A stretch of 64,000 nucleotides of DNA from Pseudomonas poae (GCA_028869255.1 CP110972.1:4035001-4099000), one strand, 5' to 3'; counted from the first letter of the stretch, positions 17,307 to 27,842 are shown. The notes: generated from the sequence alone by a model not told the origin. Numbers and translations are program-made.

Positions 17307-18755
17307 TTAGCGCGGGAACGCAGGCGGGTTGACCCCGGCCATGTCTTCCATCACGCGAACCACCTGGCAGCTGTAACCGAACTCGTTGTCGTACCAAACG
17401 TACAGCACAACGCGGTTGTCCTGGCTAATGGTTGCCTCGGCATCCACCACACCAGCGTGGCGCGAGCCCACGAAGTCGGTGGAGACCACTTCCTGCGAAT
17501 TAACGAAGTCGATTTGCTTATGCAGATCGGAGTGCAGCGCCATGTAGCGCAGGTACTCGTTCATCTCTTCACGGGTGGCGGCGTTCTCAAGGTTCAGGTT
17601 GAGAATGGCCATCGACACGTTCGGCGTCGGCACGCGGATCGCGTTACCGGTCAGCTTGCCAGCCAGCTCAGGCAGAGCCTTGGCAGCGGCGGTGGCAGCA
17701 CCGGTCTCGGTGATCACCATGTTCAACGCGGCGCTGCGGCCACGGCGATCGCCTTTGTGGAAGTTGTCGATCAGGTTCTGGTCGTTGGTGTACGAGTGAA
17801 CGGTTTCAACGTGCCCGTTAACGATGCCGAACTTGTCATTTACCGCCTTCAGCACCGGCACGATGGCATTGGTGGTGCAGGACGCAGCGGACACGATCTT
17901 ATCGTCAGCGGTGATTTCGCCGTGGTTGATGCCGTGCACGATGTTCTTCAGCTTGCCCTTGCCAGGCGCGGTCAACACAACGCGGTCGACACCCGGGCAG
18001 GCCAGGTGCTGGCCCAGACCTTCGGCATCACGCCACACACCGGTGTTGTCCACCAGCAGCGCGTCCTTGATGCCGTACTGGGTGTAATCCACCTCGGCCG
18101 GGTTCTTCGCGTAGATCACCTGGATCAGGTTACCGTTGGCGGTGATGGTGTTGTTTTCTTCGTCGATGACGATGGTGCCGTTGAACGGACCGTGTACCGA
18201 ATCGCGACGCAACAGGCTGGCGCGCTTGGTCAGGTCGTTTTCGGCGCCTTTGCGCACCACGATGGCACGCAGGCGCAGGCCGTCGCCGCCACCGGTTTTC
18301 TCGATCAGGATGCGCGCCAGCAGGCGGCCGATACGACCGAAGCCGTACAGCACAACGTCGGTGCCTTTGCGGGCGGCGGCGTTTTGCTGGCCGACCACAT
18401 CGGCCATTTCTTCACGCACGAACTGCTCGGCGGTGCGGCCAGCGCCTTCCTTGCGGAATTTGTAGGCCAGTTTGCCCAGGTCTACCGAAGCCGCGCCGAG
18501 CTTGAGCTCGCTCATGGCCTTAAGCAGAGGGAATGTTTCGTGGACGGAGAGTTCGCTATCGTCGGCAGAACGATGGCGAGCAAAGCGATGCGCCTTGAGA
18601 ATCGCGATGACTGACTGGTTGATCAGGCTGCGGCCATAGATCGAGCTCACCACATTGTTATTGCGGTACAGCTGACCGATAAGCGGGATCATCGCTTCTG
18701 CGAGTGCTTCACGGTCGATCCATTCACCAAGACACTGGTCGGGCTTCTGAGTCAC
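17307..18755 (-). CDS. Glyceraldehyde-3-phosphate dehydrogenase, long form
   Basis: 482 residues from a GTG at 18755, which has GGAAGG 5 bases upstream; an ATG at 18770 would add five residues but lacks a ribosome binding site. A 125-residue N-terminal helical extension (EWIDREALAEAMIPLIGQLYRNNN, KAMSELKLGAASVDLG) precedes the NAD-binding fold (VLYGFGRIGRLLARIL). The catalytic Cys is in SAASCTTNAIVPVL and the partner His in VETVHSYTNDQ. This extended form is a known Pseudomonas GAPDH distinct from the classic 330-residue glycolytic enzyme. A gluconeogenic role is often proposed; I cannot tell from sequence. Confidence 0.88.
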   Translation of the reverse strand: MTQKPDQCLGEWIDREALAEAMIPLIGQLYRNNNVVSSIYGRSLINQSVIAILKAHRFARHRSADDSELSVHETFPLLKAMSELKLGAASVDLGKLAYKFRKEGAGRTAEQFVREEMADVVGQQNAAARKGTDVVLYGFGRIGRLLARILIEKTGGGDGLRLRAIVVRKGAENDLTKRASLLRRDSVHGPFNGTIVIDEENNTITANGNLIQVIYAKNPAEVDYTQYGIKDALLVDNTGVWRDAEGLGQHLACPGVDRVVLTAPGKGKLKNIVHGINHGEITADDKIVSAASCTTNAIVPVLKAVNDKFGIVNGHVETVHSYTNDQNLIDNFHKGDRRGRSAALNMVITETGAATAAAKALPELAGKLTGNAIRVPTPNVSMAILNLNLENAATREEMNEYLRYMALHSDLHKQIDFVNSQEVVSTDFVGSRHAGVVDAEATISQDNRVVLYVWYDNEFGYSCQVVRVMEDMAGVNPPAFPR

Positions 18756-19110
18756 GGGAACCTTCCACATGTAGGGGCTGAAAAAAGGGGCTACATTATG
18801 CCGCCCGACCGCCCTCGGAGCAATGCGCGACCCACAACAAAAACCCCTTGCCAAAAAACAACACTGCGCTGCAGCCCAGTAAATACGCGGGTTCCAGAAG
18901 GCCACTAGTCAAGCGCCTACGCCGACTTGTCCGTAACTCTCCGAAACATCCGCGCAAAATGGCACTACATATTGAGTCAAAACACGCCATTGTTTGTCTT
19001 AGCCACTACATTTCCTACAAACCGTAATAGGCTCAGTCAGCAACTGACAGGCGGCACCTCGGGCCGTTACAATTACCGACTTTGTCGCAACGCTTGGAGC
19101 TCAACCTTCC
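18756..19110. promoter_or_regulatory. Divergent promoter region of GAPDH gene and mfd
   Basis: A 355-base non-coding gap. A plausible sigma-70 promoter for mfd is CTGACA at 19044-19049, an 18-base spacer, then TACAAT at 19068-19073, about 38 bases before the mfd GTG. No promoter for the GAPDH gene and no palindromic operator stood out. Confidence 0.5.
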
Positions 19111-22100
19111 GTGCCCGTTCTGCGTCTACCGCTTCTCCCTGCCGCGGCAGGTAAACAGCACTGGGGCAACCTGCCCGGTGCCGCCCTGAGCCTGGCCATC
19201 GCCGAGGCTGCCAGCGCAGCCAAGCGCTTTACCCTGCTGCTTACCGCCGACAGCCAAAGTGCCGAGCGGCTGGAGCAGGAGCTGAGCTTCTTCGCCCCCG
19301 ATTTGCCGGTGCTGCATTTTCCCGACTGGGAAACCCTGCCCTACGACCTGTTCTCGCCGCACCAGGACATCATCTCCCAGCGCATCGCCAGCCTCTACCG
19401 CTTGCCGGAACTGGCCCACGGCGTGCTGGTGGTGCCGATTACCACGGCCCTGCACCGCTTGGCGCCGACCAAGTTCCTGCTGGGCAGCAGCTTGGTGCTG
19501 GATGTCGGCCAGAAGCTTGACGTCGAGCAGATGCGCACGCGCCTTGAAGCCAGCGGCTACCGCTGCGTCGACACGGTGTACGAACACGGTGAGTTCGCGG
19601 TGCGCGGTGCGCTGATCGACCTGTTCCCGATGGGCAGCAAATTGCCGTATCGCATCGACTTGTTCGATGACGAAATCGAGACCCTGCGCACCTTCGACCC
19701 GGACAACCAGCGCTCCATCGATAAAGTAGAGTCGATCAAGCTGCTGCCGGCACGGGAATTCCCGCTGCAAAAAGATGCGGTCACGCGCTTCAAGGCACGC
19801 TTTCGCGAACGCTTCGATGTGGACTTCCGCCGCTGCCCGATCTTTCAGGATTTAAGCAGCGGGATTACACCGGCCGGTATCGAGTACTACTTGCCGCTGT
19901 TCTTCGACGAAACCTCCACCCTGTTCGATTACCTGCCCCTGGACACCCAAGTGTTCTCGCTGCCGGGCATCGAGCAAGCGGCGGAAAACTTCTGGAACGA
20001 TGTGCGCAACCGCTATGAAGAGCGCCGCGTTGATCCTTCACGTCCTTTATTGCCGCCTGCTGAGTTGTTCCTGCCGGTGGAAGACTGCTTCGCCCGCCTG
20101 AAAAACTGGCCACGGGTGGTCGCCAGCCAGCAGGACGTGGACGCCGGCAGCGGCCGCGAACGCTTCCCGGCAGGCACGCTGCCGGACCTGGCGATTCAGG
20201 CCAAAGCCACGCAGCCGCTGGAAGCACTGTCCAACTTCCTCGGCGACTTCCCCGGCCGCGTGCTGTTTACCGCCGAATCGGCGGGGCGTCGCGAAGTGCT
20301 GCTGGAATTGCTCGAACGCCTGAAGCTGCGCCCGAAAACCGTCGACAGTTGGCCGGACTTCATCGCGAGCAAAGAGCGCCTGGCGATCACCATCGCGCCG
20401 CTGGATGAAGGCTTGCTGCTGGACGACCCGGCCCTGGCATTGATCGCCGAAAGCCCGCTGTTCGGCCAACGTGTGATGCAGCGCCGGCGCCGTGAAAAGC
20501 GCGCAGACGCCAACAACGACGCGGTGATCAAGAACCTCACCGAACTGCGCGAAGGCGCGCCGGTGGTGCATATCGACCACGGTGTGGGCCGCTACCTGGG
20601 CCTGCAAACCCTGGAGATCGACAACCAGGCCGCCGAATTCCTCACCATGGAATACGCCGAGGGCGCCAAGCTGTATGTGCCGGTGGCCAGCCTGCACTTG
20701 ATCGCCCGCTACACCGGCAGCGATGACGCCCTGGCGCCGTTGCACCGCCTGGGCTCGGAGACTTGGCAGAAAGCCAAGCGCAAGGCCGCCGAACAGGTAC
20801 GCGATGTGGCGGCCGAACTGCTCGACATCTATGCCCGCCGCGCCGCCCGCGAAGGGTATGCCTTCGCCGACCCCAAAACTGACTACGCGACCTTTAGCGC
20901 CGGCTTTGCCTTCGAAGAAACCCCGGACCAGCAAACCACCATCGAAGCCGTACGCGCCGACATGCTCGCGCCCAAGCCGATGGACCGCCTGGTGTGCGGC
21001 GACGTGGGCTTCGGCAAAACCGAAGTGGCGATGCGCGCCGCCTTTATTGCCGTGCATGGCGGCAAGCAGGTGGCGATTCTGGTGCCCACCACCCTGCTCG
21101 CCCAGCAGCACTACAACAGCTTCCGCGACCGCTTCGCCGACTGGCCGGTGAGCGTGGAGGTGATGAGCCGTTTCAAGTCCGCCAAGGAAGTGAATGCCGC
21201 CGTCGCTGATTTGGCCGAAGGCAAGATCGACATCGTGATCGGTACGCACAAGCTGCTGTCGGACGACGTGAAGATCAAGAACCTCGGCCTGGTGATCATC
21301 GACGAAGAACACCGTTTTGGCGTGCGTCAGAAAGAACAGCTCAAGGCCCTGCGCAGCGAAGTCGATATCCTCACCCTCACCGCCACACCGATTCCGCGCA
21401 CGCTGAACATGGCGGTGTCGGGCATGCGCGACCTGTCGATCATCGCCACGCCACCGGCGCGCCGGTTGTCGGTGCGCACCTTTGTGATGGAGCAGAACAA
21501 AAGCACGGTCAAGGAGGCGCTGCTGCGCGAATTGCTGCGCGGTGGCCAGGTTTACTACCTGCACAACGATGTGAAAACCATCGAGAAGTGCGCCGCCGAC
21601 CTCGCCGAACTGGTGCCGGAAGCCCGCATCGCCATCGGCCATGGGCAGATGCGCGAACGTGAACTCGAACAGGTGATGAGCGACTTCTACCACAAGCGCT
21701 TCAACGTGCTGATCGCCTCGACCATCATCGAGACCGGCATCGACGTGCCGAGCGCCAACACCATCATCATCGAGCGTGCCGACAAATTCGGCCTGGCCCA
21801 GCTGCATCAGCTGCGCGGCCGCGTCGGGCGTAGTCACCACCAGGCGTATGCGTACCTGCTGACGCCGCCACGCCAACAGATCACCGGGGATGCGGAAAAG
21901 CGCCTGGAAGCCATCGCCAACACCCAGGACCTGGGCGCCGGTTTTGTACTGGCCACCAACGACCTGGAAATCCGTGGCGCCGGCGAGCTGCTGGGCGACG
22001 GCCAGAGCGGGCAGATCCAGGCCGTGGGCTTCACCCTGTACATGGAGATGCTTGAGCGTGCGGTGAAAGCCATTCGCAAGGGCGAGCAACCGAACCTCGA

Positions 22101-22559
22101 TCAACCCCTGGGCGGCGGTCCGGAAATCAACCTGCGCTTGCCGGCGTTGATCCCCGAGGACTACCTGCCGGACGTGCATGCGCGGCTGATCCTGTACAAG
22201 CGCATCGCGTCGGCCACCGACGAAGACGGTCTCAAGGACCTGCAAGTGGAGATGATCGACCGCTTCGGCCTGTTGCCGGAACCGACCAAGAACCTGGTGC
22301 GCCTGACCCTGCTCAAATTGCAGGCCGAACAGTTGGGCATCAAGAAAGTCGACGCCGGACCGCAGGGCGGGCGTATCGAGTTTGAAGCGCAGACGCCGGT
22401 AGACCCGTTGGTGCTGATCAAGCTGATCCAGGGCCAGCCCAACCGCTACAAGTTCGAAGGGCTACGCTGTTCAAGTTCATGGTGCCGATGGAACGTGCCG
22501 AAGAACGCTTTAATACATTGGAGGCGTTGTTCGAGCGCCTCATCCCGAAAACTGCTTGA
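19111..22559 (+). CDS. mfd: Transcription-repair coupling factor Mfd (frameshifted near 3' end)
   Basis: Translocase that removes stalled RNA polymerase at lesions and recruits UvrA. Starts at a GTG (MPVLRLPLLPAAAG). It has an N-terminal UvrB-like region, an RNA-polymerase-interacting CarD-like domain (about 475-560, VVHIDHGVGRYLGL) and helicase motifs Walker A GDVGFGKTE (about 630) and IIDEEHRFG (about 730), ending in the TRCF domain. As read, after residue about 1116 (KFEG) the frame is wrong and runs on to 22692, overlapping the next gene. Restoring one base near 22459-22461 gives KFEGATLFKFMVPMERAEERF and a stop at 22559, about 1149 residues, the family length. A sequencing deletion is the simplest explanation. 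Confidence 0.9.
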
Positions 22560-22570
22560 AGGACGCCCCA

Positions 22571-23137
22571 ATGCGCCTGTTCCGCATTTTGAGCCTGATT
22601 TTGGTGGTCGTTGCACCTTCGGCATTTGCCGACAGCCCGTACCAGGTGGAGATGATCCTGGTGCGCCAGAACGCGGAGCCGGTGATCAATAGCCGCGCCG
22701 CGCCGGAAAACTGGGATGCCGGCGCCATGCGCCTGGGCGAAAAAATGAGCCCGCCGCGCCTGAGCAATATCGTCGACAAGCTTCGCGCCGATAACAGCTA
22801 TACCGTGCTGGCACACAAAGCCTGGGAACAGAACCTCGGTGAGCAACCGGTAAAAATCGCGATCACCGACGGCCCGGAGCAATTCGGCCAGTTCCCCATC
22901 GAGGGCGTGTTGAGCCTGCAACTGGGGCGTTTCACCGATATCGACGCCGATTTCTGGATCAACCAGTTCGACAGTAATGGCAGCGTGATCGCCAGCGAAC
23001 ACCTGGCGCAAAAAGACGTGCGCACCAAGAACAATCAACTCAACTACCTCGACGGCGGCCACTTGGCGCTGCTGATCAAGATCACTTCGCTGACCGCCAA
23101 GCCCCCCAGCGCACCACCGCCCGACATCCAGGACTGA
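22571..23137 (+). CDS. CsiV-family exported protein
   Basis: 188 residues from an ATG with GAAGGA 7 bases upstream. A signal peptide (RLFRILSLILVVVAPSAFAD) is followed by YQVEMILVRQNAEP and a mature region with RLGRFTDIDADFWI-like segments, matching the CsiV (cell shape integrity) family found after mfd in Pseudomonas. In Vibrio CsiV is an activator of the peptidoglycan synthesis pathway; a role in this species is unproven. It is 11 bases after the true mfd stop and 9 bases before the helicase gene, so an operon is likely. Confidence 0.8.
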   Translation: MRLFRILSLILVVVAPSAFADSPYQVEMILVRQNAEPVINSRAAPENWDAGAMRLGEKMSPPRLSNIVDKLRADNSYTVLAHKAWEQNLGEQPVKIAITDGPEQFGQFPIEGVLSLQLGRFTDIDADFWINQFDSNGSVIASEHLAQKDVRTKNNQLNYLDGGHLALLIKITSLTAKPPSAPPPDIQD

Positions 23138-23146
23138 TCCAGCGCC

Positions 23147-25837
23147 ATGCCCCTGACGTCGTCGTTGACCAAACCCCTGGCCCCTTCGTGGGCCAATCGC
23201 TTTAAAGAGCAAAGCCTTGAGCGCGGGCGGCGCTATGCCCTGGAAAACCGTGTGCGCATCGTCGAGTCCGGCGATAGCACGATCGTTGCCAGTTGCGAGG
23301 GCTCGGGCGGCAACGTCTATCGGCAGACCATTTCGCTGCGCGAATCAGCCAAGGGCATGCTGATCCTGGTGGACAGCCGCTGTACCTGCCCGGTGCACAC
23401 CAACTGCAAACATATTGCGGCGGTGCTGCTCAAGGTCCAGGAAACCCTGGCCTACCCGGCCGCCGCCCAGGATGCCGAGCTGCTGGAAAAACTCCAGGCG
23501 GTGCTGGATAACCGCGTGGCGCTGCCCCAAGTGGTGATGGAAGAGGTGCGGCCCGTGCCACGCCTGTGGCTGGCGAGTGTCGAGTTCAGCGCGTTTGAAC
23601 CGCGCAACGGCAAGATGCAGCGCTATATCCAGCATCGGGCGGCGCTGTCGTTCAACTACCTGGGCAACTATGTCAGCGGGCAGAAAAACGCCGACATCAT
23701 CGTACGCCAGGAAACCCAGAGCCTGCGCATCAAACGCCATCCGGAGCTGGAGCAACCGTATCGCGAGCAACTGCGCCTGCTCGGCTTCAAGATCGCCACA
23801 CGCCAGAGCAAAGCCCTGCCGGAAAGTGCCGGCGAGCTGTTCGAGATGGTCAATGACAGCGCCTGGCTGAACTTTACCCTCAATGCATCGCCGACTTTGC
23901 GGGCCGAGGGTTGGGAGCTGCAGATCGATGAAGACTTCGGCTTCGACCTCAGCGCCGTCGACGACTGGTATGCCACCGTCGATGACGGCCCGGAACGCGA
24001 CTGGTTCGACCTTGAACTGGGGATCATCGTCAATGGCGAGCGATTGAGCCTGCTGCCGATCCTGCTCAACCTGATGCGCTCGCACACCGAGATCCTCAAC
24101 CCGGAAAAACTCGCCCGGCGCCGTGATGAAGAACTGATCCTGGTGAATATCCCCGGCCTGCCCAATGGCCACGGCCCGCTGCAAGTGGCACTGCCCTACG
24201 GCCGGCTGAAACCGGTGCTGGCCACCCTTGGCGAGTTTTACCTGCAGGAAACCGGCACCACCAGCTTGCGCCTGGCCAAGGCGGATGCGATTCGCCTCAA
24301 CCCGCTGGAAGACCTGCCGCTGCAATGGGAGGGCGGCGAAAAAATCCGCAATTTCGCCCAGCGCCTGCGCGACATCAAGGACTTCACCTGTGTGGCGCCC
24401 GAAGGCTTGAACGCGACCTTGCGCCCCTATCAGCTCGAAGGGTTGAGCTGGATGCAGTCGTTGCGCCAACTGGACGTCGGCGGGATTCTTGCGGATGACA
24501 TGGGCTTGGGCAAAACTCTACAGACCCTGGCGCATATTCTCAGCGAGAAAGCCGCCGGGCGCCTGGACCGACCCTGCATGGTGGTGATGCCCACCAGCTT
24601 GATCCCCAACTGGCTCGACGAGGCGGCGCACTTTACGCCGCAACTCAAAGTACTGGCGCTATACGGCGCGACACGTAAAAAGCACTTCGCCAACCTGCAG
24701 GACTACGACCTGCTGCTGACCACTTACGCGCTGCTGCCCAAAGACATCGAACAGCTCGCCGCCCTGCCCTTGCATGTGCTGATCCTCGACGAAGCCCAAT
24801 ACATCAAGAACCCCAACAGCAAGGCAGCCCAGGCGGCCCGCGTGCTGAATGCCCGCCAGCGCCTGTGCCTGAGTGGCACGCCGCTGGAAAACCACCTGGG
24901 CGAGCTGTGGTCGCTGTTCCACTTCCTGCTGCCGGGCTGGCTGGGCGATGTAAAAAGCTTTAACCGCGATTACCGCGTGCCCATCGAAAAGCGCGCCAGT
25001 GATGTGCGATTGCAGCACCTCAACGGTCGGATAAAACCCTTCCTGCTGCGCCGCACCAAGGAACAGGTCGCTACGGAATTGCCGCCCAAAACCGAGATCA
25101 TCCACTGGGTCGACCTCAATGAGGCCCAGCGCGACGTGTACGAAACCATGCGCCTGGCCATGGACAAGAAGGTCCGCGACGAAATCACCCGCAAAGGTGT
25201 GGCGCGCAGCCAGATCATCATCCTTGAGGCGCTGCTCAAGCTGCGCCAGGTGTGCTGCGACCTGCGGCTGGTCAACGACGCCACCCTACCCGCCCGTGGC
25301 AGCAGCTCGGGCAAGCTCGACAGCCTGATGGAGATGCTTGAGGAGCTGTTTGCCGAGGGGCGTCGAATCCTGCTGTTTTCCCAGTTCACCTCAATGCTGA
25401 GCCTGATCGAAGTCGAGCTTAAAAGGCGCGGCGTTGCCTACGCCCTGTTGACCGGCCAGACCCGCGATCGGCGCACGCCAGTGAAGGATTTCCAGAGCGG
25501 CAAGCTGCAGATTTTTCTGATCAGCCTGAAGGCCGGCGGCGTGGGCTTGAACCTGACCGAAGCCGACACCGTGATTCACTACGACCCATGGTGGAATCCG
25601 GCTACGGAAAACCAGGCGACCGACCGCGCCTATCGCATCGGCCAGGAGAAACCGGTGTTCGTCTACAAGATGATTGCCCGCGGTACGGTGGAGGAGAAAA
25701 TCCAGCACCTGCAGAAGGAAAAGTCCGACCTGGCGGCGGGCGTGCTGGATGGGCGTACGACCGGGGATTGGCAGTTGGGTAACGACGATATAGAGGCGTT
25801 GTTTGCGCCATTGCCGCACAAACAAGAGAAGCGTTAA
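23147..25837 (+). CDS. SNF2-family helicase with SWIM zinc finger
   Basis: 896 residues. A SWIM zinc-finger pattern CTCPVHTNCKH is at about 80-90 (CxC..CxH). A long uncharacterised region (about 130-400) follows. The SNF2 ATPase core starts near 425 (LRPYQLEGLSWMQSL), with Walker A DDMGLGKT at about 450, LDEAQYIKN at about 547 and the C-terminal helicase lobe with SLKAGGVGLNLTEADTVIHYDPWWNP, TDRAYRIGQ and KMIARGTVEEKI. This is a bacterial HepA/SNF2 type DNA translocase, likely in transcription or repair. The preceding csiV-like gene is 9 bases away and mfd is upstream, but no cooperation is established. Confidence 0.88.
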   Translation: MPLTSSLTKPLAPSWANRFKEQSLERGRRYALENRVRIVESGDSTIVASCEGSGGNVYRQTISLRESAKGMLILVDSRCTCPVHTNCKHIAAVLLKVQETLAYPAAAQDAELLEKLQAVLDNRVALPQVVMEEVRPVPRLWLASVEFSAFEPRNGKMQRYIQHRAALSFNYLGNYVSGQKNADIIVRQETQSLRIKRHPELEQPYREQLRLLGFKIATRQSKALPESAGELFEMVNDSAWLNFTLNASPTLRAEGWELQIDEDFGFDLSAVDDWYATVDDGPERDWFDLELGIIVNGERLSLLPILLNLMRSHTEILNPEKLARRRDEELILVNIPGLPNGHGPLQVALPYGRLKPVLATLGEFYLQETGTTSLRLAKADAIRLNPLEDLPLQWEGGEKIRNFAQRLRDIKDFTCVAPEGLNATLRPYQLEGLSWMQSLRQLDVGGILADDMGLGKTLQTLAHILSEKAAGRLDRPCMVVMPTSLIPNWLDEAAHFTPQLKVLALYGATRKKHFANLQDYDLLLTTYALLPKDIEQLAALPLHVLILDEAQYIKNPNSKAAQAARVLNARQRLCLSGTPLENHLGELWSLFHFLLPGWLGDVKSFNRDYRVPIEKRASDVRLQHLNGRIKPFLLRRTKEQVATELPPKTEIIHWVDLNEAQRDVYETMRLAMDKKVRDEITRKGVARSQIIILEALLKLRQVCCDLRLVNDATLPARGSSSGKLDSLMEMLEELFAEGRRILLFSQFTSMLSLIEVELKRRGVAYALLTGQTRDRRTPVKDFQSGKLQIFLISLKAGGVGLNLTEADTVIHYDPWWNPATENQATDRAYRIGQEKPVFVYKMIARGTVEEKIQHLQKEKSDLAAGVLDGRTTGDWQLGNDDIEALFAPLPHKQEKR

Positions 25838-25850
25838 CTGTTAGATCGCT

Positions 25851-25921
25851 ATCGCAGGCAAGCCAGCTCCCACCCTTGAATGCATTCACACATCAAAGGT
25901 GGGAGCTGGCTTGCCTGCGAT
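25851..25921. repeat. REP pair, outward-facing
   Basis: A complement copy, a 30-base spacer, then a direct GTGGGAGCTGGCTTGCCTGC copy between the helicase gene and nagZ. Confidence 0.88.
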
Positions 25922-25937
25922 AGGCGCGCCGCAGTTT

Positions 25938-26948
25938 TCAGTCGATCAGTTGAGCATCCCGCAACGCCGTAACCGCCGCCAACCAGCGCGGATCCTGCTT
26001 GTACTCCGTCGAAGCAATCGCCTGCCCCCGCATCCGCGCAATCCGCGCCGAAGGTGTCACCTTCATCCGCTGCGCCGCGCTCAACGCCAACTCGGCTGCC
26101 GCACGGTCATTGCACACCAGCCCCATATCGCAACCCGCCGTCAGCGCCGCCTCAATCCGGCTGGCCGCATCACCCACCACATGAGCACCGGCCATCGACA
26201 GGTCGTCGCTGAAAATCACCCCATCAAACTGCAACTCGCCGCGCAGGATGTCCTGCAACCAGCGGCGCGAGAAGCCGGCGGGCTGCGCATCCACCTGCGG
26301 GTAGATGACGTGGGCCGGCATTACCGCCGCCAACTGCTTGCTCAGCCGTGCGAAAGGCACCAGGTCATTGGCGCGAATCTGTTCCAGGCTGCGTTCGTCA
26401 TTAGGGATCGCGACGTGGGAATCGGCCTCGGCCCAGCCGTGGCCCGGGAAGTGTTTACCGGTGGCGGCCATGCCGGCGCTGTTCATGCCGCGAATAAAGG
26501 CGCCGGCGAGCACGGCGGCGCGCTCGGGGTTGCCTTCAAAAGAACGGGTGCCGACCACGGCGCTGCGTTGATAGTCGAGGTCCAGCACCGGGGCGAAGCT
26601 CAGGTCCAGGCCCACGGCGAGCACTTCTGTGGCCATGAGCCAGCCGCACTGCTCGGCCAGGTACTCGGCATTGGGGTTATCCGCCAACGCACGCATCGCG
26701 GGCAAGCGCACAAAACCCTGGCGCAGACGCTGCACGCGCCCGCCTTCCTGGTCGACCGCCAGCAGCAGGTCCGGGCGCACGGCACGAATCGCTGCGCTCA
26801 ATTCGCGCACTTGCCGTGGGTGCTCGATATTGCGCGCAAAAATGATCAGGCCGCCCACCTCAGGCTGACGCAACAGATGGCGATCCTCGGCCGTGAGCCA
26901 GGTACCGGCAACGTCGACCATCAAAGAACCTTGCAGCGCAGCAGTCAT
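25938..26948 (-). CDS. nagZ: Beta-N-acetylhexosaminidase NagZ
   Basis: 336 residues, glycoside hydrolase family 3. It removes GlcNAc from anhydro-muropeptides in cytoplasmic peptidoglycan recycling. Family motifs: VDVAGTWLTAEDR at the start, LLAVDQEGGRVQRL near residue 64, KHFPGHGWAEADSH (catalytic His loop) and the nucleophile Asp in VIFSDDLSMAGAHV. No signal peptide. In many Pseudomonas NagZ products activate AmpR/AmpC induction. It precedes psrA in the same direction but is separated from it by about 140 bases. Confidence 0.95.
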   Translation of the reverse strand: MTAALQGSLMVDVAGTWLTAEDRHLLRQPEVGGLIIFARNIEHPRQVRELSAAIRAVRPDLLLAVDQEGGRVQRLRQGFVRLPAMRALADNPNAEYLAEQCGWLMATEVLAVGLDLSFAPVLDLDYQRSAVVGTRSFEGNPERAAVLAGAFIRGMNSAGMAATGKHFPGHGWAEADSHVAIPNDERSLEQIRANDLVPFARLSKQLAAVMPAHVIYPQVDAQPAGFSRRWLQDILRGELQFDGVIFSDDLSMAGAHVVGDAASRIEAALTAGCDMGLVCNDRAAAELALSAAQRMKVTPSARIARMRGQAIASTEYKQDPRWLAAVTALRDAQLID

Positions 26949-27092
26949 AAACCTTCCTTAAATAACGCACACAACCCGTCGCACTCACCCGGCGCGATTG
27001 GCGCGGTGAGCACAACGGGTTGCGAGTAAATAGCTGAAATCGGCATGGCGGCTAGCTTAGCGGATGCAAGCGGCCGCGCACACCCGGGGCAG

Positions 27093-27800
27093 TCAAACCT
27101 TGGCGGCGCTGGGTGTCGATTTGTTGCGTGGGCGCAACTGGGCGGCGGCCATGGCCTGGTCGGTCACGCCGCTTTCAGCACGCATGCCAGCAGCCAGGAA
27201 CGGCACCATCAGGCGCATCACCTGCTCAATGGAGGTGTTGACGCCGAAATCGGTCTCGGCAATCGCACGCAACGCCTTGATCCCGGACATGCTGAATGCC
27301 GCCGCACCCAGCATGAAGTGCACACGCCAGAACAGCTCGATAGGCGGGATACGCGGCGCGGCTTCGTTGACCAGCAACATATAGCGGCGAAATACCTTGC
27401 CGTACATATCTTCAAGATAACGCCGCAGGTGGCCCTGGCTCTGGCTGAACGCCAAGCCCAAGAGGCGCATGAAGATCGACAGGTCGTTGCCGCTGCGCGG
27501 TTGAACCACCAGCGCTTGCTCCACGAGGATTTCCAGCAGGTCTTCCAGGCTCGGCTTGTGGTCTGCCTTGGCCTGGCGGCGCTCAAGCTCACGATCGAGG
27601 CTGGCACAGAACGGCCCCAGAAAGCGCGAGAATACCGCCTGGATCAGGGCTTTTTTCGAGCCGAAATGGTAGTTCACCGCAGCAAGGTTGACCCCTGCCT
27701 TGCTGGTGATCAGCCGCAATGAAGTTTCAGCAAATCCTTTTTCCGCGAACAATTGCTCGGCAGCATCGAGAATGCGTTCAACGGTTTCCGACTGGGCCAT
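27093..27800 (-). CDS. psrA: TetR-family fatty-acid sensing regulator PsrA
   Basis: 235 residues from an ATG with GGAG 5 bases upstream. The N-terminal TetR helix-turn-helix (about 8-50) is RILDAAEQLFAEKGFAETSLRLI...VNLAAVNYHFGSKKALI. The helical C-terminal domain carries SIFMRLLGLAFSQSQGHLRRYLEDMYG and the PRIPPIELFWRVHFMLGAAAFSMSG segment. PsrA responds to long-chain fatty acids, represses beta-oxidation genes and itself, and activates rpoS in Pseudomonas. A pair of palindromes matching the PsrA box lies just upstream of this start, consistent with autoregulation. It is divergent from lexA. Confidence 0.92.
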   Translation of the reverse strand: MAQSETVERILDAAEQLFAEKGFAETSLRLITSKAGVNLAAVNYHFGSKKALIQAVFSRFLGPFCASLDRELERRQAKADHKPSLEDLLEILVEQALVVQPRSGNDLSIFMRLLGLAFSQSQGHLRRYLEDMYGKVFRRYMLLVNEAAPRIPPIELFWRVHFMLGAAAFSMSGIKALRAIAETDFGVNTSIEQVMRLMVPFLAAGMRAESGVTDQAMAAAQLRPRNKSTPSAAKV

Positions 27801-27815
27801 GGCTACTCCGCCTGA

Positions 27816-27842
27816 CAAACACTTGTTTGAAACATACGTTTC
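27816..27842. promoter_or_regulatory. Two overlapping PsrA-type operators
   Basis: CAAAC-ACTT-GTTTG at 27816-27829 and GAAAC-ATAC-GTTTC at 27829-27842 share one base. Both fit the PsrA consensus (G/C)AAAC-N(2-4)-GTTT(G/C) and lie 15-40 bases before the psrA start. Confidence 0.72.

Noticed and set aside
19126..22245. Long antisense reading frames opposite mfd, uup, topA, fadB and sthA
   Set aside because: Shadow frames produced by GC-rich codon bias; no ribosome binding sites or family motifs.
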